Below, piece after piece: positions 28,827 through 40,263 of a stretch of 64,000 nucleotides of DNA; the first letter of the stretch is position 1, and every line of letters starts with the position of its first letter. The stretch lies in NCBI RefSeq assembly GCF_030538695.1, contig NZ_JAUNTN010000021.1:1-64000 (forward strand). Reading direction: 5' to 3'. This stretch comes from Paracoccus sp. (in: a-proteobacteria) (GTDB lineage Bacteria > Pseudomonadota > Alphaproteobacteria > Rhodobacterales > Rhodobacteraceae). The notes below the pieces were generated by a model, which had not been told where the DNA came from, ran no database searches, and was given only the letters and a program-made list of their open reading frames with translations. Position numbers and translations under genes: made by a program.

Positions 28827-28883
28827 GCCTTGACAGCCGGTGGCCCGCATCACCACGCCCCAATCGTTGAACGGAGACCACTC

Positions 28884-30677
28884 ATGGCCCGCAGACCAAG
28901 CGTTACCGAGGATCGCCCGACCAGCCGCCGCGTGGGGGCGCTTGGGGCGATCTGGCCTTTCATCCGGCCCTATCGCCTGCTGATGCTCGGGGCGCTGGTG
29001 GCGCTGATGGCGACCGCAGCCATCAGTCTGATCCTGCCGATTGCCGTGCGCCGGGTGGTGGACGGCTTTAATCAGGGGGCCGCGCTGCTGGATGAATATT
29101 TCGTCGCCGCGCTGCTGGTCGTGGCTCTGCTCGCGCTGGGAACGGGGCTGCGCTATTATCTTGTCACCCGGCTGGGTGAGCGGGTCGTGGCAGATATTCG
29201 CAAGGCCGTGTTCGACCGGGTGATCGGCCTGTCCCCCGCCTTTTACGAGCGCGTGATGACCGGCGAAATTATCAGCCGCATCACCACCGACACAACGCTG
29301 ATCCAGTCGGTTGTCGGCTCCTCCGTATCCATCGCGCTGCGCAATTTTATGATCCTGATTGGCGGCATGGTGATGTTGTTCTGGACCTCGCCCAAGCTGA
29401 CCGGGCTGGTGTTCCTGCTGGTGCCGGTGGTGCTGATCCCGATTATCACGCTTGGCCGTCGGTTGCGCAAAATGTCCCGCACCAATCAGGACCTGATTGC
29501 GGACAGTTCCGGCGCAGCATCGGAAAGCCTGCTGGCCGCGCAGACGGTGCAGGCGTTTACACAGGAAACCGCCACCCGCGCGCGCTTTGGTGATCTGACC
29601 GAGCGCAGCTTTGACGCAGCCCTGTCCCGCGTCACCACCCGCGCGGCCATGACCGTGATTGTGATTTTTATGATTTTTGCCGGCATTACCGGCATTTTGT
29701 GGATCGGTGCGCGGGACGTGCATGATGGCACCATGTCCGTGGGCGAGCTGGTGCAATTCGTGATCTATGCGATCATGGTTGCGGGCGGCGTCGGTGCGCT
29801 GTCCGAAATCTGGGGCGAAATCCAGCGTGCCGCCGGTGCGGCCGAGCGGATGGCCGAACTGTTGTCGGCCCGTGACACATTGAACGATCCCGCCAACCCG
29901 CGCCCGCTGCCGCAGCCGGTGCGTGGCGCAATCGGCTTTGACGACGTGACCTTTCACTATCCATCGCGCCCCGATGTTTCGACCCTGAAAAATGTCAATC
30001 TGCATATCACACCGGGCGAGACCGTGGCGCTGGTCGGCCCCTCGGGCGCAGGGAAAACCACTGTCATTCAGTTGATCCAGCGGTTTTGGGATCCCGAGAC
30101 GGGCCGCGTCAGCATCGACGACATCGACCTGCGCGACATGAACCGCAGTGACTTCCGCCGCTCGATTGCGCTGGTGCCGCAGGATGCGGTGATCTTTGCC
30201 GATTCCGCACGCGAGAACATCCGCTTTGGCCGCCCTGAGGCCACAGATGCCGAGGTCGAATCCGCTGCCCGCGCCGCCAATGCACATGACTTCCTGACTG
30301 CCCTGCCCGAAGGCTATGACACTTTTGTGGGGGAACGCGGCGTGATGCTCTCGGGCGGCCAGAAACAGCGCATCGCCATCGCCCGCGCCATTCTGCGCGA
30401 CGCCCCGATCCTGCTGCTGGACGAAGCGACCAGCGCGCTGGACGCCGAATCCGAACGGCTGGTGCAAGGTGCCGTGGACCGTCTGGCCGAGGGCCGCACC
30501 ACAATCATCATTGCACACCGTCTGGCCACAGTGAAAAAGGCCAACCGGATCGTGGTTTTCGACCATGGCCAGATCGTTGCGCAAGGCACGCATGACGAGC
30601 TGGTTGCGCAGGGCGGTCTTTATGCCCGGCTGGCGCGGCTGCAATTTACCGATGGCCACGCAGAAAACGGGAACTAA
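28884..30677 (+). CDS. ABC exporter, fused permease and ATPase (MsbA-like)
   Basis: 597 residues from the ATG at 28884 (ACGGAGACC upstream); the longer in-frame extension runs through the tRNA and is not coding. Six membrane helices occupy residues 25-320. The ATPase follows, with Walker A GPSGAGKTT, Q-loop ALVPQDAVIF, signature LSGGQKQR, Walker B ILLLDEATSALD and the switch His in IIAHRL. It is a homodimeric half-transporter of the lipid A/multidrug (ABCB) class. The substrate is not evident; lipid or drug export is the family norm. Confidence 0.9.
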   Translation: MARRPSVTEDRPTSRRVGALGAIWPFIRPYRLLMLGALVALMATAAISLILPIAVRRVVDGFNQGAALLDEYFVAALLVVALLALGTGLRYYLVTRLGERVVADIRKAVFDRVIGLSPAFYERVMTGEIISRITTDTTLIQSVVGSSVSIALRNFMILIGGMVMLFWTSPKLTGLVFLLVPVVLIPIITLGRRLRKMSRTNQDLIADSSGAASESLLAAQTVQAFTQETATRARFGDLTERSFDAALSRVTTRAAMTVIVIFMIFAGITGILWIGARDVHDGTMSVGELVQFVIYAIMVAGGVGALSEIWGEIQRAAGAAERMAELLSARDTLNDPANPRPLPQPVRGAIGFDDVTFHYPSRPDVSTLKNVNLHITPGETVALVGPSGAGKTTVIQLIQRFWDPETGRVSIDDIDLRDMNRSDFRRSIALVPQDAVIFADSARENIRFGRPEATDAEVESAARAANAHDFLTALPEGYDTFVGERGVMLSGGQKQRIAIARAILRDAPILLLDEATSALDAESERLVQGAVDRLAEGRTTIIIAHRLATVKKANRIVVFDHGQIVAQGTHDELVAQGGLYARLARLQFTDGHAENGN

Positions 30678-30727
30678 TCCCAAACGAAAGCGTTTCCACC
30701 CCGACAGTTAACCTAAAGGAGCCAAAG

Positions 30728-31219
30728 ATGGCATTCTGGGATTTCATCAAGGGCGCCGGTAAGAAAGTCCTGCCGGGCGAAGCCGCCGCTGCCACCCCTG
30801 CCGCTGACCCGACCGAAGCCGCCAAGGCCGAGGAAAAGCGCAAGGTCGATGCGCTGGTGGCCGAGCTGAAAGAACTTGGCCTGAACAATGGCGACGTTCA
30901 TGTGACCCTGCGCGGCGATGTTGTCATCGTGACCGCCAAGGACATCGAGCAGGAAACGCTGGAAAAGCTGATCCTTGCAGTTGGCAACATCGAAGGCATC
31001 GCCCGCGTCGAGCTGAAAGACGAACGCGCCGCCGCTCCTGCCGGGGCCGATGCGCCGAACTTCTATACCGTGCAGAAGGGCGACACCCTGTCGGCCATTG
31101 CACAGAAAACCCTTGGCAGCGCAGGCCGCTATAACGAAATCTTCGAGGCTAACCGCCCGATGCTGTCCAGCCCCGACAAGATCTATCCGGGCCAGACCCT
31201 GCGCATCCCGGCCAAGTAA
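30728..31219 (+). CDS. kbp: Potassium-binding protein Kbp (BON and LysM domains)
   Basis: 163 residues, AAAGGAG six bases before the ATG. It closely matches E. coli Kbp (YgaU): start MAFWDFIKGAGKKV, a BON domain (about 35-105, AVGNIEGIARVELKD) and a LysM domain (about 111-161, FYTVQKGDTLSAIAQK, SPDKIYPGQTLRIP). Kbp is a cytoplasmic K+ sensor in E. coli, needed at high external K+. It differs from E. coli by a short Ala/Pro linker near residues 18-30. A cation-related role next to the Mnh operon is plausible. Confidence 0.93.
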   Translation: MAFWDFIKGAGKKVLPGEAAAATPAADPTEAAKAEEKRKVDALVAELKELGLNNGDVHVTLRGDVVIVTAKDIEQETLEKLILAVGNIEGIARVELKDERAAAPAGADAPNFYTVQKGDTLSAIAQKTLGSAGRYNEIFEANRPMLSSPDKIYPGQTLRIPAK

Positions 31220-31243
31220 TCTAACGCTGCGTGACTTTGTGAT

Positions 31244-31271
31244 GGGGCGGGGCCTTTGGCCTTGCCCCTTT
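31244..31271 (+). terminator. Probable terminator of kbp
   Basis: GGGGCGGGGCC-ttt-GGCCTTGCCCC forms a hairpin with an internal G-T/T mismatch region and is followed by TTT. It lies 25 bases after the kbp stop and well before the next ribosome site. Confidence 0.5.
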
Positions 31272-31334
31272 GCCGTTTCCGGGTCCATTCTAAAGCCCAC
31301 GCCGACGGAGGACGGCATCCAAGGGAGGATAGAT

Positions 31335-33215
31335 ATGGGACGTTTTGCCAGCGTTGAAATGCGCGATGAGATCGAGGCCGAAAAGCCCTATGAAGCGCGT
31401 GATACCGCCAAGACGATCTATGGTTTTCTAACCCGCGCCCGCGACCGCTTTGCAAATCGTCCTGCCGTCAGCTTTCAACTGTTCGCAGATCCGAAAGCGC
31501 CATCCAAAACACTGACCTGGAACGATTTTCACCAGCGCGTGACCGAGACCGCCAACCTGTTGCACAGCCTTGGCGTCGGGCCACAGGATACCGTTGCCTA
31601 TCTGCTGCCCAACTGTCTGGAAACGCCGGTGGTGCTGCTGGCGGGGGCGACGACGGGGATCGTGAACCCGATCAACCCGCTGCTGGAACCGGAACATATC
31701 GCGGGCATCCTGCGCAACACCAATGCCAAAGTGCTGGTGACGCTGAAAGCCTTCCCTAAAACCGATGTGGCACAAAAGGCCGCGCAGGCCGTCGATCTGG
31801 CTCCGAATGTCGAAACCGTGATCGAAGTGGACCTGCACCGCTATCTGACCGGGATCAAGCGCCTGCTGGTGCCGTTCATCCGCCCCAAGGTCGAACGCAA
31901 ACGCAAGGTGCGGGTGCTGGATTTCGAGGCCGCCACCTCGGGGCAGAACCACCAGCAGCTTGATTTTGACGACCCGCAGACCGACCGCGTGGCCGCCTAT
32001 TTCCACACCGGCGGCACCACCGGGATGCCCAAGGTCGCGCAGCATAAATATTCCGGCATGATCTATAACGGCTGGCTTGGCGGGCGGCTGTTGTTCACTG
32101 AAAAAGACGTGCTGATGTGCCCGCTGCCGCTGTTCCATGTCTTCGCGGCCTATCCGGTCCTGATGTCCTGTATTGATTCCGGCGCACATATGGTGATGCC
32201 GACTCCGGCGGGCTATCGCGGCGATGGGGTGTTCGATAATTTCTGGAAACTGATCGAACGCTGGCAGGCCAGCTTCCTGATCACCGTGCCGACCGCCATT
32301 TCAGCATTGATGCAGCGCCCGGTGAATGCGGATGTATCCTCGCTGCGCACTGCTATTTCGGGTTCTGCCCCGCTGCCGATCGAGTTGTATAACCGCTTCA
32401 AAGCTGCCACCGGGGTGGAAATCGCCGAAGGTTACGGGCTGACCGAGGCCACCTGTCTGGTGTCGAGCAACCCCGTCGACGGGCTGAAAAAGGTCGGCTC
32501 GGTCGGTATTCCCCTGCCCTATACCCATGTGAAAATCCTGCGCGAATCCGCAGGCGGGTTTGAGGAATGTGCCGTCGATGAAGTGGGCGAAATCTGCGTC
32601 GCCAACCCCGGTGTCTTCGAGGGGTCAACCTATACCGAAAGCGACAAGAACCATGACCTGTTCGCTGAGGATCGCTTCCTGCGCACCGGCGACCTTGGCC
32701 GCATCGACCCCGGCGGCTATCTGTGGATCACCGGACGCGCCAAGGATCTGATTATTCGCGGCGGCCATAACATTGACCCCGCCGAGATCGAGGAAGGGAT
32801 GCTGTCCCACCCCGCCGTCGCCTTTGCCGGCGCCATCGGCCAGCCTGACAGTTTCGCGGGCGAGCTGCCCTGCGTCTATCTGGAGCTTGTGCAAGGGGCG
32901 AATGTCACGGTCGAAGAACTGATGGCTCATGCCGCCGAACATATCCACGAACGCGCCGCACAGCCCAAACATCTGGAAATCCTGCCGGAATTGCCGAAAA
33001 CAGCGGTTGGTAAGATCTTCAAGCCCGACCTGCGGCGGCTGGCGATCAAGCGGGTTTACGATGCCGCGCTGGACGGCACCGGTGCCCATGTGGCCGAAGT
33101 GTTCGAAGATAAGAAACGCGGGCTTGTCGCCCGTCTGGCCCGCGATCCGGGATGTGATGAAGCCGCCGTCAAGGCCAAGCTGGGCCAGTTCACCCGACCG
33201 TGGGAATGGGGTTGA
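31335..33215 (+). CDS. Acyl-CoA synthetase (AMP-forming)
   Basis: 626 residues from the ATG at 31335, which follows GGGAGGATAGAT; the upstream in-frame extension overlaps kbp and is not coding. It belongs to the ANL superfamily: adenylation motif YFHTGGTTGMPKVAQHKYSG, hinge region LRTGDLGRIDPGGYLWITGR, RAKDLIIRGGHNIDPAEIE, and the catalytic Lys in LPKTAVGKIFK. It activates a carboxylic acid to its CoA thioester via an acyl-adenylate. The chain length preferred is not clear; medium or long chain is the likely guess. Confidence 0.88.
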   Translation: MGRFASVEMRDEIEAEKPYEARDTAKTIYGFLTRARDRFANRPAVSFQLFADPKAPSKTLTWNDFHQRVTETANLLHSLGVGPQDTVAYLLPNCLETPVVLLAGATTGIVNPINPLLEPEHIAGILRNTNAKVLVTLKAFPKTDVAQKAAQAVDLAPNVETVIEVDLHRYLTGIKRLLVPFIRPKVERKRKVRVLDFEAATSGQNHQQLDFDDPQTDRVAAYFHTGGTTGMPKVAQHKYSGMIYNGWLGGRLLFTEKDVLMCPLPLFHVFAAYPVLMSCIDSGAHMVMPTPAGYRGDGVFDNFWKLIERWQASFLITVPTAISALMQRPVNADVSSLRTAISGSAPLPIELYNRFKAATGVEIAEGYGLTEATCLVSSNPVDGLKKVGSVGIPLPYTHVKILRESAGGFEECAVDEVGEICVANPGVFEGSTYTESDKNHDLFAEDRFLRTGDLGRIDPGGYLWITGRAKDLIIRGGHNIDPAEIEEGMLSHPAVAFAGAIGQPDSFAGELPCVYLELVQGANVTVEELMAHAAEHIHERAAQPKHLEILPELPKTAVGKIFKPDLRRLAIKRVYDAALDGTGAHVAEVFEDKKRGLVARLARDPGCDEAAVKAKLGQFTRPWEWG

Positions 33216-33241
33216 GCAGTTCTATCATACCACACCAATGC

Positions 33242-33272
33242 AACGGCGGCCCCCTTCTTCGGGCCGCCGTTT
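33242..33272. terminator. Bidirectional terminator between convergent genes
   Basis: An eleven-pair perfect stem AACGGCGGCCC/GGGCCGCCGTT has an eight-base loop; TTTCG follows on the plus strand. It separates the acyl-CoA synthetase gene from the convergent thioredoxin-fold gene. Confidence 0.75.
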
Positions 33273-33276
33273 CGCT

Positions 33277-33903
33277 TTACCCCAGAACCCGACGCGCCTC
33301 GGCAATCATCGCTTTCAGGCTGTCCATAGTCTGATGGCCAAACACGCCCTCATCCCCGGCGATAAAAGTCGGGGTGCCGATCAGGCCCATATGGTCGCCC
33401 AACTCTCGTGCCTTGTCGATCTGGCTGAACACCGCATCCGACTGCATATCCCGCTGCACACGGTCCATATCCAGCCCGACCTCTCGCGCCACACGCATGG
33501 CGCTGACCTCATTGGCTTGCCCGCGCTGCGCCATCAGGCCGGAATGGAATTGCCAGTATTTCCCCTGCCGCAGCGCCGACAGCGACACCTGCGTCGCATA
33601 CATCGAGCCTTCACCGAACACCGGCCATTCCCAGAACACCACCCGCAGGTTCTTATCATCAGCGATCAACCGCTGCACCGTCGGCAGCATCCGGCGGCAA
33701 TACTGACAGTTGTAATCGAAAAACTCGGTCAGGGTCACGTCGCCGTTCGGATTGCCAAGCACCGGGGACGCCGGATCACGTTCAATCGCACGGCGCAATT
33801 CATCCGGCATCGGGTTCTTGCGATCCTGCGCCAGCGCAGCACCGGACGCGGAAACCACAAAAGCAGCGGAACCAATGGCCAGAGTCTCACGACGGGTCAG
33901 CAT
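33277..33903 (-). CDS. DsbA-family thiol:disulfide protein
   Basis: 208 residues. The signal sequence begins MLTRRETLAIGSAAFVVSAS with a twin-arginine-like RR and cleavage near ALAQ, so it is periplasmic. The thioredoxin fold has the redox motif CQYC (Cys66-Cys69) in FFDYNCQYCRRMLP and the late cis-Pro segment LIGTPTFIAGDEGVFG. This matches the DsbA/BdbD-ScsC group (Com1-like), which oxidises or isomerises disulfides in exported proteins. AAAGGAAAATCCC precedes the ATG. It is divergent from the DUF4239 gene. Confidence 0.9.
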   Translation of the reverse strand: MLTRRETLAIGSAAFVVSASGAALAQDRKNPMPDELRRAIERDPASPVLGNPNGDVTLTEFFDYNCQYCRRMLPTVQRLIADDKNLRVVFWEWPVFGEGSMYATQVSLSALRQGKYWQFHSGLMAQRGQANEVSAMRVAREVGLDMDRVQRDMQSDAVFSQIDKARELGDHMGLIGTPTFIAGDEGVFGHQTMDSLKAMIAEARRVLG

Positions 33904-34018
33904 GGGATTTTCCTTTCAATGGGCTTGCCCTCCCCTAGCCGCGACCTGCACATAAGGCAAATATTCAGGCCATGACGCCCGGTCACGAAAGCGTCAGGCC
34001 AAGACCAAAGAGGATCAT

Positions 34019-34771
34019 ATGCGGCTGGTTGCGATCGAACATCATGCCTATGCGCTGGTTGCGGTGCTTGGCACGCTGGCGGCAGTTCTGGTCATCGACT
34101 GGCTGACCCGCCGCCCCGGCTGGCCGCGTCTGGCGGCCCTGTGGCACGGGGTCGTGCCGCCCTTTGTGAACATCACCGGCACGCTGTTCGCGCTGACGCT
34201 GGCCTTTATCGCCAACGATACATGGGCCGCCCGTGACCGCGCCATGGACGCTACCTATCGCGAGGCCGAGGCGCTGCGCAGCCTGCTGATCCTGTCCGAA
34301 ACCCTGCCCCAAGGCGCCGCTCTGGCCGTGCTGATCCGCGATTATGGCACGGCCGCTGCGGATGAATGGCCCGCGCTGCGCCGCGCCGAAGCTGATCCAG
34401 CCACAACGCAAGCCGCAGACCGCCTGCTGGCCGCCGCCGCATCCCCGGATTTTCAGGCATCCACCGGCGATGCAGTGGGGCAGGCCATTCTGAACCGTGT
34501 CAGCGCCCTGCGCAGCGACCGCGACATGCGCATCGCCCTGACCCAAACGCATCTGAACCCGCTGAAATGGCTGGCAATGGCTCTGCTGGGGTTTCTGACC
34601 CTGCTGAGCATCGCCGCCGTCCATCTGGAAAACCGCTATGCCCTGCGCCTTGGCGTGGCCCTGTTCGCGCTGGCCGCTGCGCCCGCTGCGGCGATTGTGC
34701 TGATGCAGGGCAACCCGTTTCAGGAACCCGCAGCGGTCACGGCTGATCCGATCCGGGCGGCGGTAAAATAA
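34019..34771 (+). CDS. DUF4239-like (bestrophin-like) membrane protein
   Basis: 250 residues. Four hydrophobic segments are visible: about 10-28, 48-67 (VNITGTLFALTLAFIANDTW), 185-205 and 212-232, with a soluble helical region between the second and third. The FxLxLAFxANDxW pattern and the four-helix layout are those of DUF4239/bestrophin-like proteins, whose biochemical role is not established. AGAGGATCAT precedes the start. A strong bidirectional terminator begins at its stop codon. Confidence 0.7.
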   Translation: MRLVAIEHHAYALVAVLGTLAAVLVIDWLTRRPGWPRLAALWHGVVPPFVNITGTLFALTLAFIANDTWAARDRAMDATYREAEALRSLLILSETLPQGAALAVLIRDYGTAAADEWPALRRAEADPATTQAADRLLAAAASPDFQASTGDAVGQAILNRVSALRSDRDMRIALTQTHLNPLKWLAMALLGFLTLLSIAAVHLENRYALRLGVALFALAAAPAAAIVLMQGNPFQEPAAVTADPIRAAVK

Positions 34772-34795
34772 AGGGCGGGGATTTCCCCGCCCTTT
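34770..34795. terminator. Bidirectional terminator (membrane protein / ettA)
   Basis: Twelve-pair perfect stem AAAGGGCGGGGA-tt-TCCCCGCCCTTT. It ends the DUF4239 gene rightward and ettA leftward. Confidence 0.8.
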
Positions 34796-34798
34796 GGC

Positions 34799-36454
<1,656 letters not shown>

Positions 36455-36569
36455 CATCCGCTCCTGTTCGCTGGTTGAGGGCTGTTTAGGCGATCCGCGC
36501 CGCAAGGTGAAGCGGATTGACGCCAGCCGCCCGCTCTGCAACGACAACTGGCAAGAAAAGGAGCGTCAC

Positions 36570-36959
36570 ATGTGGAAATTGCTGCCCTGTTTGCTGATAG
36601 CAGCCCCGGCGCTGGCGGATGGGCCGGTGATGATCCGCACCCTGCCCGAGACCGAGACCGAGACCGAGATTGCCGGGCTGGCAGGGCCGGACAACCTGCG
36701 TCGCTTTGCCATTGCCAATGTCGCCGCCAGCAACTGCCCGAACGATGCCCAACCAGGGGATGCCGCGCTGATCGCCAGCACCGGGCAGCAGATCGCAACG
36801 CATATGGGGCTTTCGACCGGGCAATTCGCCGAGGATTATCTGGAACCCGCCTTGCAGGATTTCCTTGCCTCCCCCGACGGTTGCGCCCGGCACAGGGTTG
36901 GGGTGCAGGCACTGGCCCAAGACCTGAAATCGCGGGGCGGCGCGGTTTTGTCGGAATAG
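36570..36959 (+). CDS. Small secreted protein of unknown function
   Basis: 129 residues from the ATG at 36570 (AAAAGGAG six bases before). A signal peptide, MWKLLPCLLIAAPALA, is followed by a mature chain of about 113 residues with two cysteines (ASNCPND and SPDGCARH) that could form a disulfide in the periplasm. The mature start holds an ETETETE tract encoded by a tandem GAGACC repeat (36648-36668). I recognise no family. It is divergent from ettA; about 180 bases after it, up to the sulfotransferase stop, show no gene. Confidence 0.75.
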   Translation: MWKLLPCLLIAAPALADGPVMIRTLPETETETEIAGLAGPDNLRRFAIANVAASNCPNDAQPGDAALIASTGQQIATHMGLSTGQFAEDYLEPALQDFLASPDGCARHRVGVQALAQDLKSRGGAVLSE

Positions 36960-37140
36960 GGGCAACCTCTGCCGTAACGACGAGCCGGACGGGCACATTT
37001 TGCCTATGCTCAAACCCCGCCGGACGCCCTTGCCCATGGTGGCGGCTGTCGGAAATCATCACCTCCGGGGCAATGCTGCCATGCCGATAAGAGCAATGGC
37101 GGCCGTGTCCATTGCCACCAGGCTGACACGCCCTGCGGCC

Positions 37141-38034
37141 TTAACCAAGCTGCGCCACGAAATCCTTGGGGAAAGCGCGGGTCAGGTAGTCATATTGCGC
37201 CGCGAAACGGGTGCGCAGGGCGGTGCGAACCTCGGGCGGCGGGACCATTTCGCCTTCGGGCGCGGCAAAGACCTTGTTGCGCAGCCCCGCATAGACGAAG
37301 GGGCCGATGCCCAGATGGGTTTCCACCTGTTGCATCAGCGCATCCGGGTCACGCGCAATCCGGCCATAGGGCAGGATCAGCAGACGGTCCCCGAAATGCC
37401 GCTGCCAGCGCGGGATATAGGTCGCGTAATCGCCGCGCTCGGCCAGCACCGGGTTTTCGGCCTCACGCAGCCAGTCCGCAACTGAAACGGGCCGGCGCTT
37501 TTCCCGCATCAGGTTCATGCGCAATTGTGAAATCGCCCGGTCGGCAGGGTCGCGGATCAGGTAAATCGCCTTGGCGCGGGGCAGAAAGCTGGCAACATGG
37601 GCCACGCCTTCATCCGGCAGGGTCGAGTATTCCGGCGTGAAATCCGCGGGCAGCGCATGGGCAGGCGCAGGCGCGAAGATCTGCTTATACCAGTGGTTTG
37701 TGAACATCCGCTTGCTGGTGCTGACGGCATCCAGCCAGGCGTCCACCTCGGGCGGGATCGGGGATTGCCGCCGGATATGACGCTGGCGCAGCTCAGTCGG
37801 CTGGGTCCGGTAATGCCATTCGATCCAGTAGCGATGGCCGGGGATGAACTGATAATTGAAGAAATGCGTTTCCTTGAACGGCGGAATCCAGACCTGCGGA
37901 TGCTGCCCAAGCATCTGCGCCAGCCAACTGGTCCCCGCCTTCTGCGCCCCGATGCACAGCACCGCAGGCTTGCGCGGCGCACCGTCGCTGTCCCAGTCGT
38001 AATGGATGGGTTGCGGTTTCACAGCCGCCCCCAA
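37141..38034 (-). CDS. Sulfotransferase-family protein
   Basis: 297 residues. The PAPS-binding 5'-phosphosulfate loop is [15 protein letters not shown] (residues 28-42) and the 3'-phosphate motif is [17 protein letters not shown]. The family moves a sulfuryl group from PAPS to an alcohol or sugar. Candidate acceptors (surface glycan, lipid, sterol-like) cannot be told from sequence. There is no signal or membrane segment. Its start overlaps the end of rimO by 16 bases, so the two are likely co-translated although unrelated in function. Confidence 0.87.
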   Translation of the reverse strand: MGAAVKPQPIHYDWDSDGAPRKPAVLCIGAQKAGTSWLAQMLGQHPQVWIPPFKETHFFNYQFIPGHRYWIEWHYRTQPTELRQRHIRRQSPIPPEVDAWLDAVSTSKRMFTNHWYKQIFAPAPAHALPADFTPEYSTLPDEGVAHVASFLPRAKAIYLIRDPADRAISQLRMNLMREKRRPVSVADWLREAENPVLAERGDYATYIPRWQRHFGDRLLILPYGRIARDPDALMQQVETHLGIGPFVYAGLRNKVFAAPEGEMVPPPEVRTALRTRFAAQYDYLTRAFPKDFVAQLG

Positions 38035-39386
38035 AGGTCGTATTCGCTGGCCTCGTCCACCGTCACCGTCACGATGTCGCCGGGGGTCAGGCCCTCGAAC
38101 CCTTCGTCGATGAACAGGTTGCCGTCGATTTCCGGCGCGTCGGCCATGGTGCGGCAGGTCGCGCCGTCCTCATCCACGCTGTCCACGATCACCTGCTGCG
38201 TGGTGCCAACCCTGGCCGCCAGTTTCGCCGCCGAGATCGCCTGCGCCTTTTCCATGAAGCGGTTCCAGCGGTCCTGTTTGACCGCATCCGGCACATGGTC
38301 GGGCAGGTCATTGGCCCGCGCGCCGGCTACGTTTTCATATTGGAAGCAGCCGACACGATCCAGTTGCGCCTGATCCAGCCAGTCCAGCAGATATTGGAAC
38401 TCGGCCTCGGTCTCGCCGGGATAGCCAACGATGAAGGTCGAGCGCAGGGTGATATCGGGGCAGGCCGCACGCCATGCCGCGATCTCGTCCAGCGTTTTCG
38501 CCGAGGCCGCGGGCCGGGCCATGCGTTTCAGCACATCGGGATGGGCGTGCTGAAACGGGATGTCCAGATAGGGCAGCACCAGCCCGTCAGCCATCAGGGG
38601 GATCAGCTCGCGCACATGCGGATAGGGATAGACGTAATGCAGCCGCACCCAAGCCCCGAGGCTGCCGAGATCCCGCGCCAGATCGGTGATATGGGCGCGA
38701 TGTCCACGATCCGTCGCATGTTTCAGGTCCACGCCATAAGCCGAGGTATCCTGCGAGATCACCAGCAATTCGCGCACCCCGGCGGCGACCAGCCTTTCGG
38801 CCTCGCGCATGACCGCATGGGCCGGGCGGCTGACCAGACGACCGCGCATATCGGGGATGATGCAGAACTTGCAATGGTGATTACAGCCCTCGGAAATCTT
38901 CAGATAGCTGTAATGGCGGGGCGTCAGATGCACGCTTTGCGCGGGCAACAGGTCGATGAACGGGTCGGGGCTGGGCGGCACGGCAACGTGAACCGCGTCC
39001 AACACCTGTTCATATTGATGCGGGCCGGTGACGGCCAGAACCTTTGGATGTGCGCCAGTGATATATTCCGGCTCTGCCCCCAGACAGCCGGTGACAATCA
39101 CCCGCCCGTTTTCCGCCAGCGCCTCGCCAATCGCATCCAGCGATTCGGCCTTGGCGCTGTCCAGAAAGCCGCAGGTATTCACGATCACCGCATCCGCACC
39201 GCTGTAATCCGGGCTGATCGCGTAACCCTCGGCCCGCAGGCGCGTCAGGATGCGCTCGCTGTCCACCAAAGCCTTGGGACAGCCAAGGCTGACCATGCCG
39301 ATGGTCGGCTGGCCCTCGCGCCGGTCGGTCGGCAGGATGGCACGCGGGGCTAGATCGGGGCGAAGATCGGGCGGATTCTGGGTCAT
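38019..39386 (-). CDS. rimO: Ribosomal protein S12 methylthiotransferase RimO
   Basis: 455 residues. RimO attaches a methylthio group to the conserved aspartate of ribosomal protein S12. The N-terminal cluster cysteines are Cys36, Cys72 and Cys101. The radical-SAM cluster motif is CNHHCKFC (Cys168, 172, 175). A TRAM domain closes the protein ([15 protein letters not shown] and the ending SEYDLWGRL). Length and motif order favour RimO over the tRNA enzyme MiaB: the family hallmark [16 protein letters not shown] is present. Confidence 0.96.
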   Translation of the reverse strand: MTQNPPDLRPDLAPRAILPTDRREGQPTIGMVSLGCPKALVDSERILTRLRAEGYAISPDYSGADAVIVNTCGFLDSAKAESLDAIGEALAENGRVIVTGCLGAEPEYITGAHPKVLAVTGPHQYEQVLDAVHVAVPPSPDPFIDLLPAQSVHLTPRHYSYLKISEGCNHHCKFCIIPDMRGRLVSRPAHAVMREAERLVAAGVRELLVISQDTSAYGVDLKHATDRGHRAHITDLARDLGSLGAWVRLHYVYPYPHVRELIPLMADGLVLPYLDIPFQHAHPDVLKRMARPAASAKTLDEIAAWRAACPDITLRSTFIVGYPGETEAEFQYLLDWLDQAQLDRVGCFQYENVAGARANDLPDHVPDAVKQDRWNRFMEKAQAISAAKLAARVGTTQQVIVDSVDEDGATCRTMADAPEIDGNLFIDEGFEGLTPGDIVTVTVDEASEYDLWGRL

Positions 39387-39413
39387 GCCCGCGCTATACC
39401 CGCAGGCGCGGAC

Positions 39414-40263
39414 TTAGGAAAGCCTTGCAATCGCATCCATCGCCAGCGCCCCATCGGGCCTGCGCGCCCACAGGCGGACGCTGCCATCATCCTGCCATGC
39501 GCCATGGGTGCTGAAAATCATGTCATCACTGATCGTCGCCAAAGCCCGAAAACTGTATTCCGCGACCCGTGCCGCGCAATTGTCGCGCAACGTGTCCAGC
39601 AGCAGTGTCGCAGTCAGCGGGCCATGGACGACAAGCCCCTGATAACCTTCGACTTGTGTGGCATAGGGCTGGTCGTAATGGATGCGATGCCCGTTGAAGG
39701 TCAGCGCGGAATAGCGGAACAGCAACACCGGATCAGGCGTGATCTGACGGCTGAAATCATCGCCTTCCGGCGCGGGTTGCAACACCGGCTGCGGCGCATC
39801 GGGGCGCGGGTCTTCGCGATAAACGATGTCATGTTCCTCGGCCAGCACCTGCCGGTCGCCCACGAACAGATCATGGTTCACCGTCACGAAAACCAGATCA
39901 CCGCTACGCCCCGCCTTATGCGCGATTTTCCCGATGGTCGAGCGTTTCCGCGCCGCATCGCCAATCCGCAGATCACCCGTGAAGCGGAACCGGCTGCCCG
40001 CCCACATCCGGCGCGGCAGCGGCACCGGCGGCAGAAAGCCCCCCCTTGGCCGGATGCCCGTCCCGCCCGGACTCGGACAGCTTATGCACCGGCAGGAAAT
40101 GCAGCCAGTGCCACAGCGGCGGCAGCACATCCCCTGCCCCATAGCTGTCACCACGGTCCAGCGTCGCCGCCATCGCATTGGCGGGAAAGGGCGCGATCAC
40201 CTCGAGCCGCTCCTCGGACCGGCCAAGCCATTGGTTCAGGTGATCCATGTCCACCGCGCTCAT
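39414..40263 (-). pseudogene. Frameshifted FAS1-like dehydratase (mesaconyl-C4-CoA hydratase-like)
   Basis: Two overlapping minus-strand frames together make one protein of about 282 residues. The first, from the ATG at 40263, reads MSAVDMDHLNQWLGRSEER through HLPVHKL-like FLPVHKLSESGRDGHPAKGG. The second continues FLPPVPLPRRMWAGSRFRF to the end. The switch is in a run of seven C (40039-40045, seven G on the coding strand); six would restore the frame. The family holds HTD2/MaoC-type hydratases of acyl-CoA such as mesaconyl- or itaconyl-CoA. Its ATG overlaps the ABC permease stop. Sequencing error, phase variation or true decay are all possible. Confidence 0.75.

Noticed and set aside
28773..30683. 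636-codon minus-strand frame opposite the ABC exporter
   Set aside because: Shadow frame; it even runs through the tRNA-Leu gene.
36960..37140. Short hydrophobic minus-strand frame after the sulfotransferase gene
   Set aside because: No start codon with a ribosome site and no recognisable family; likely chance.
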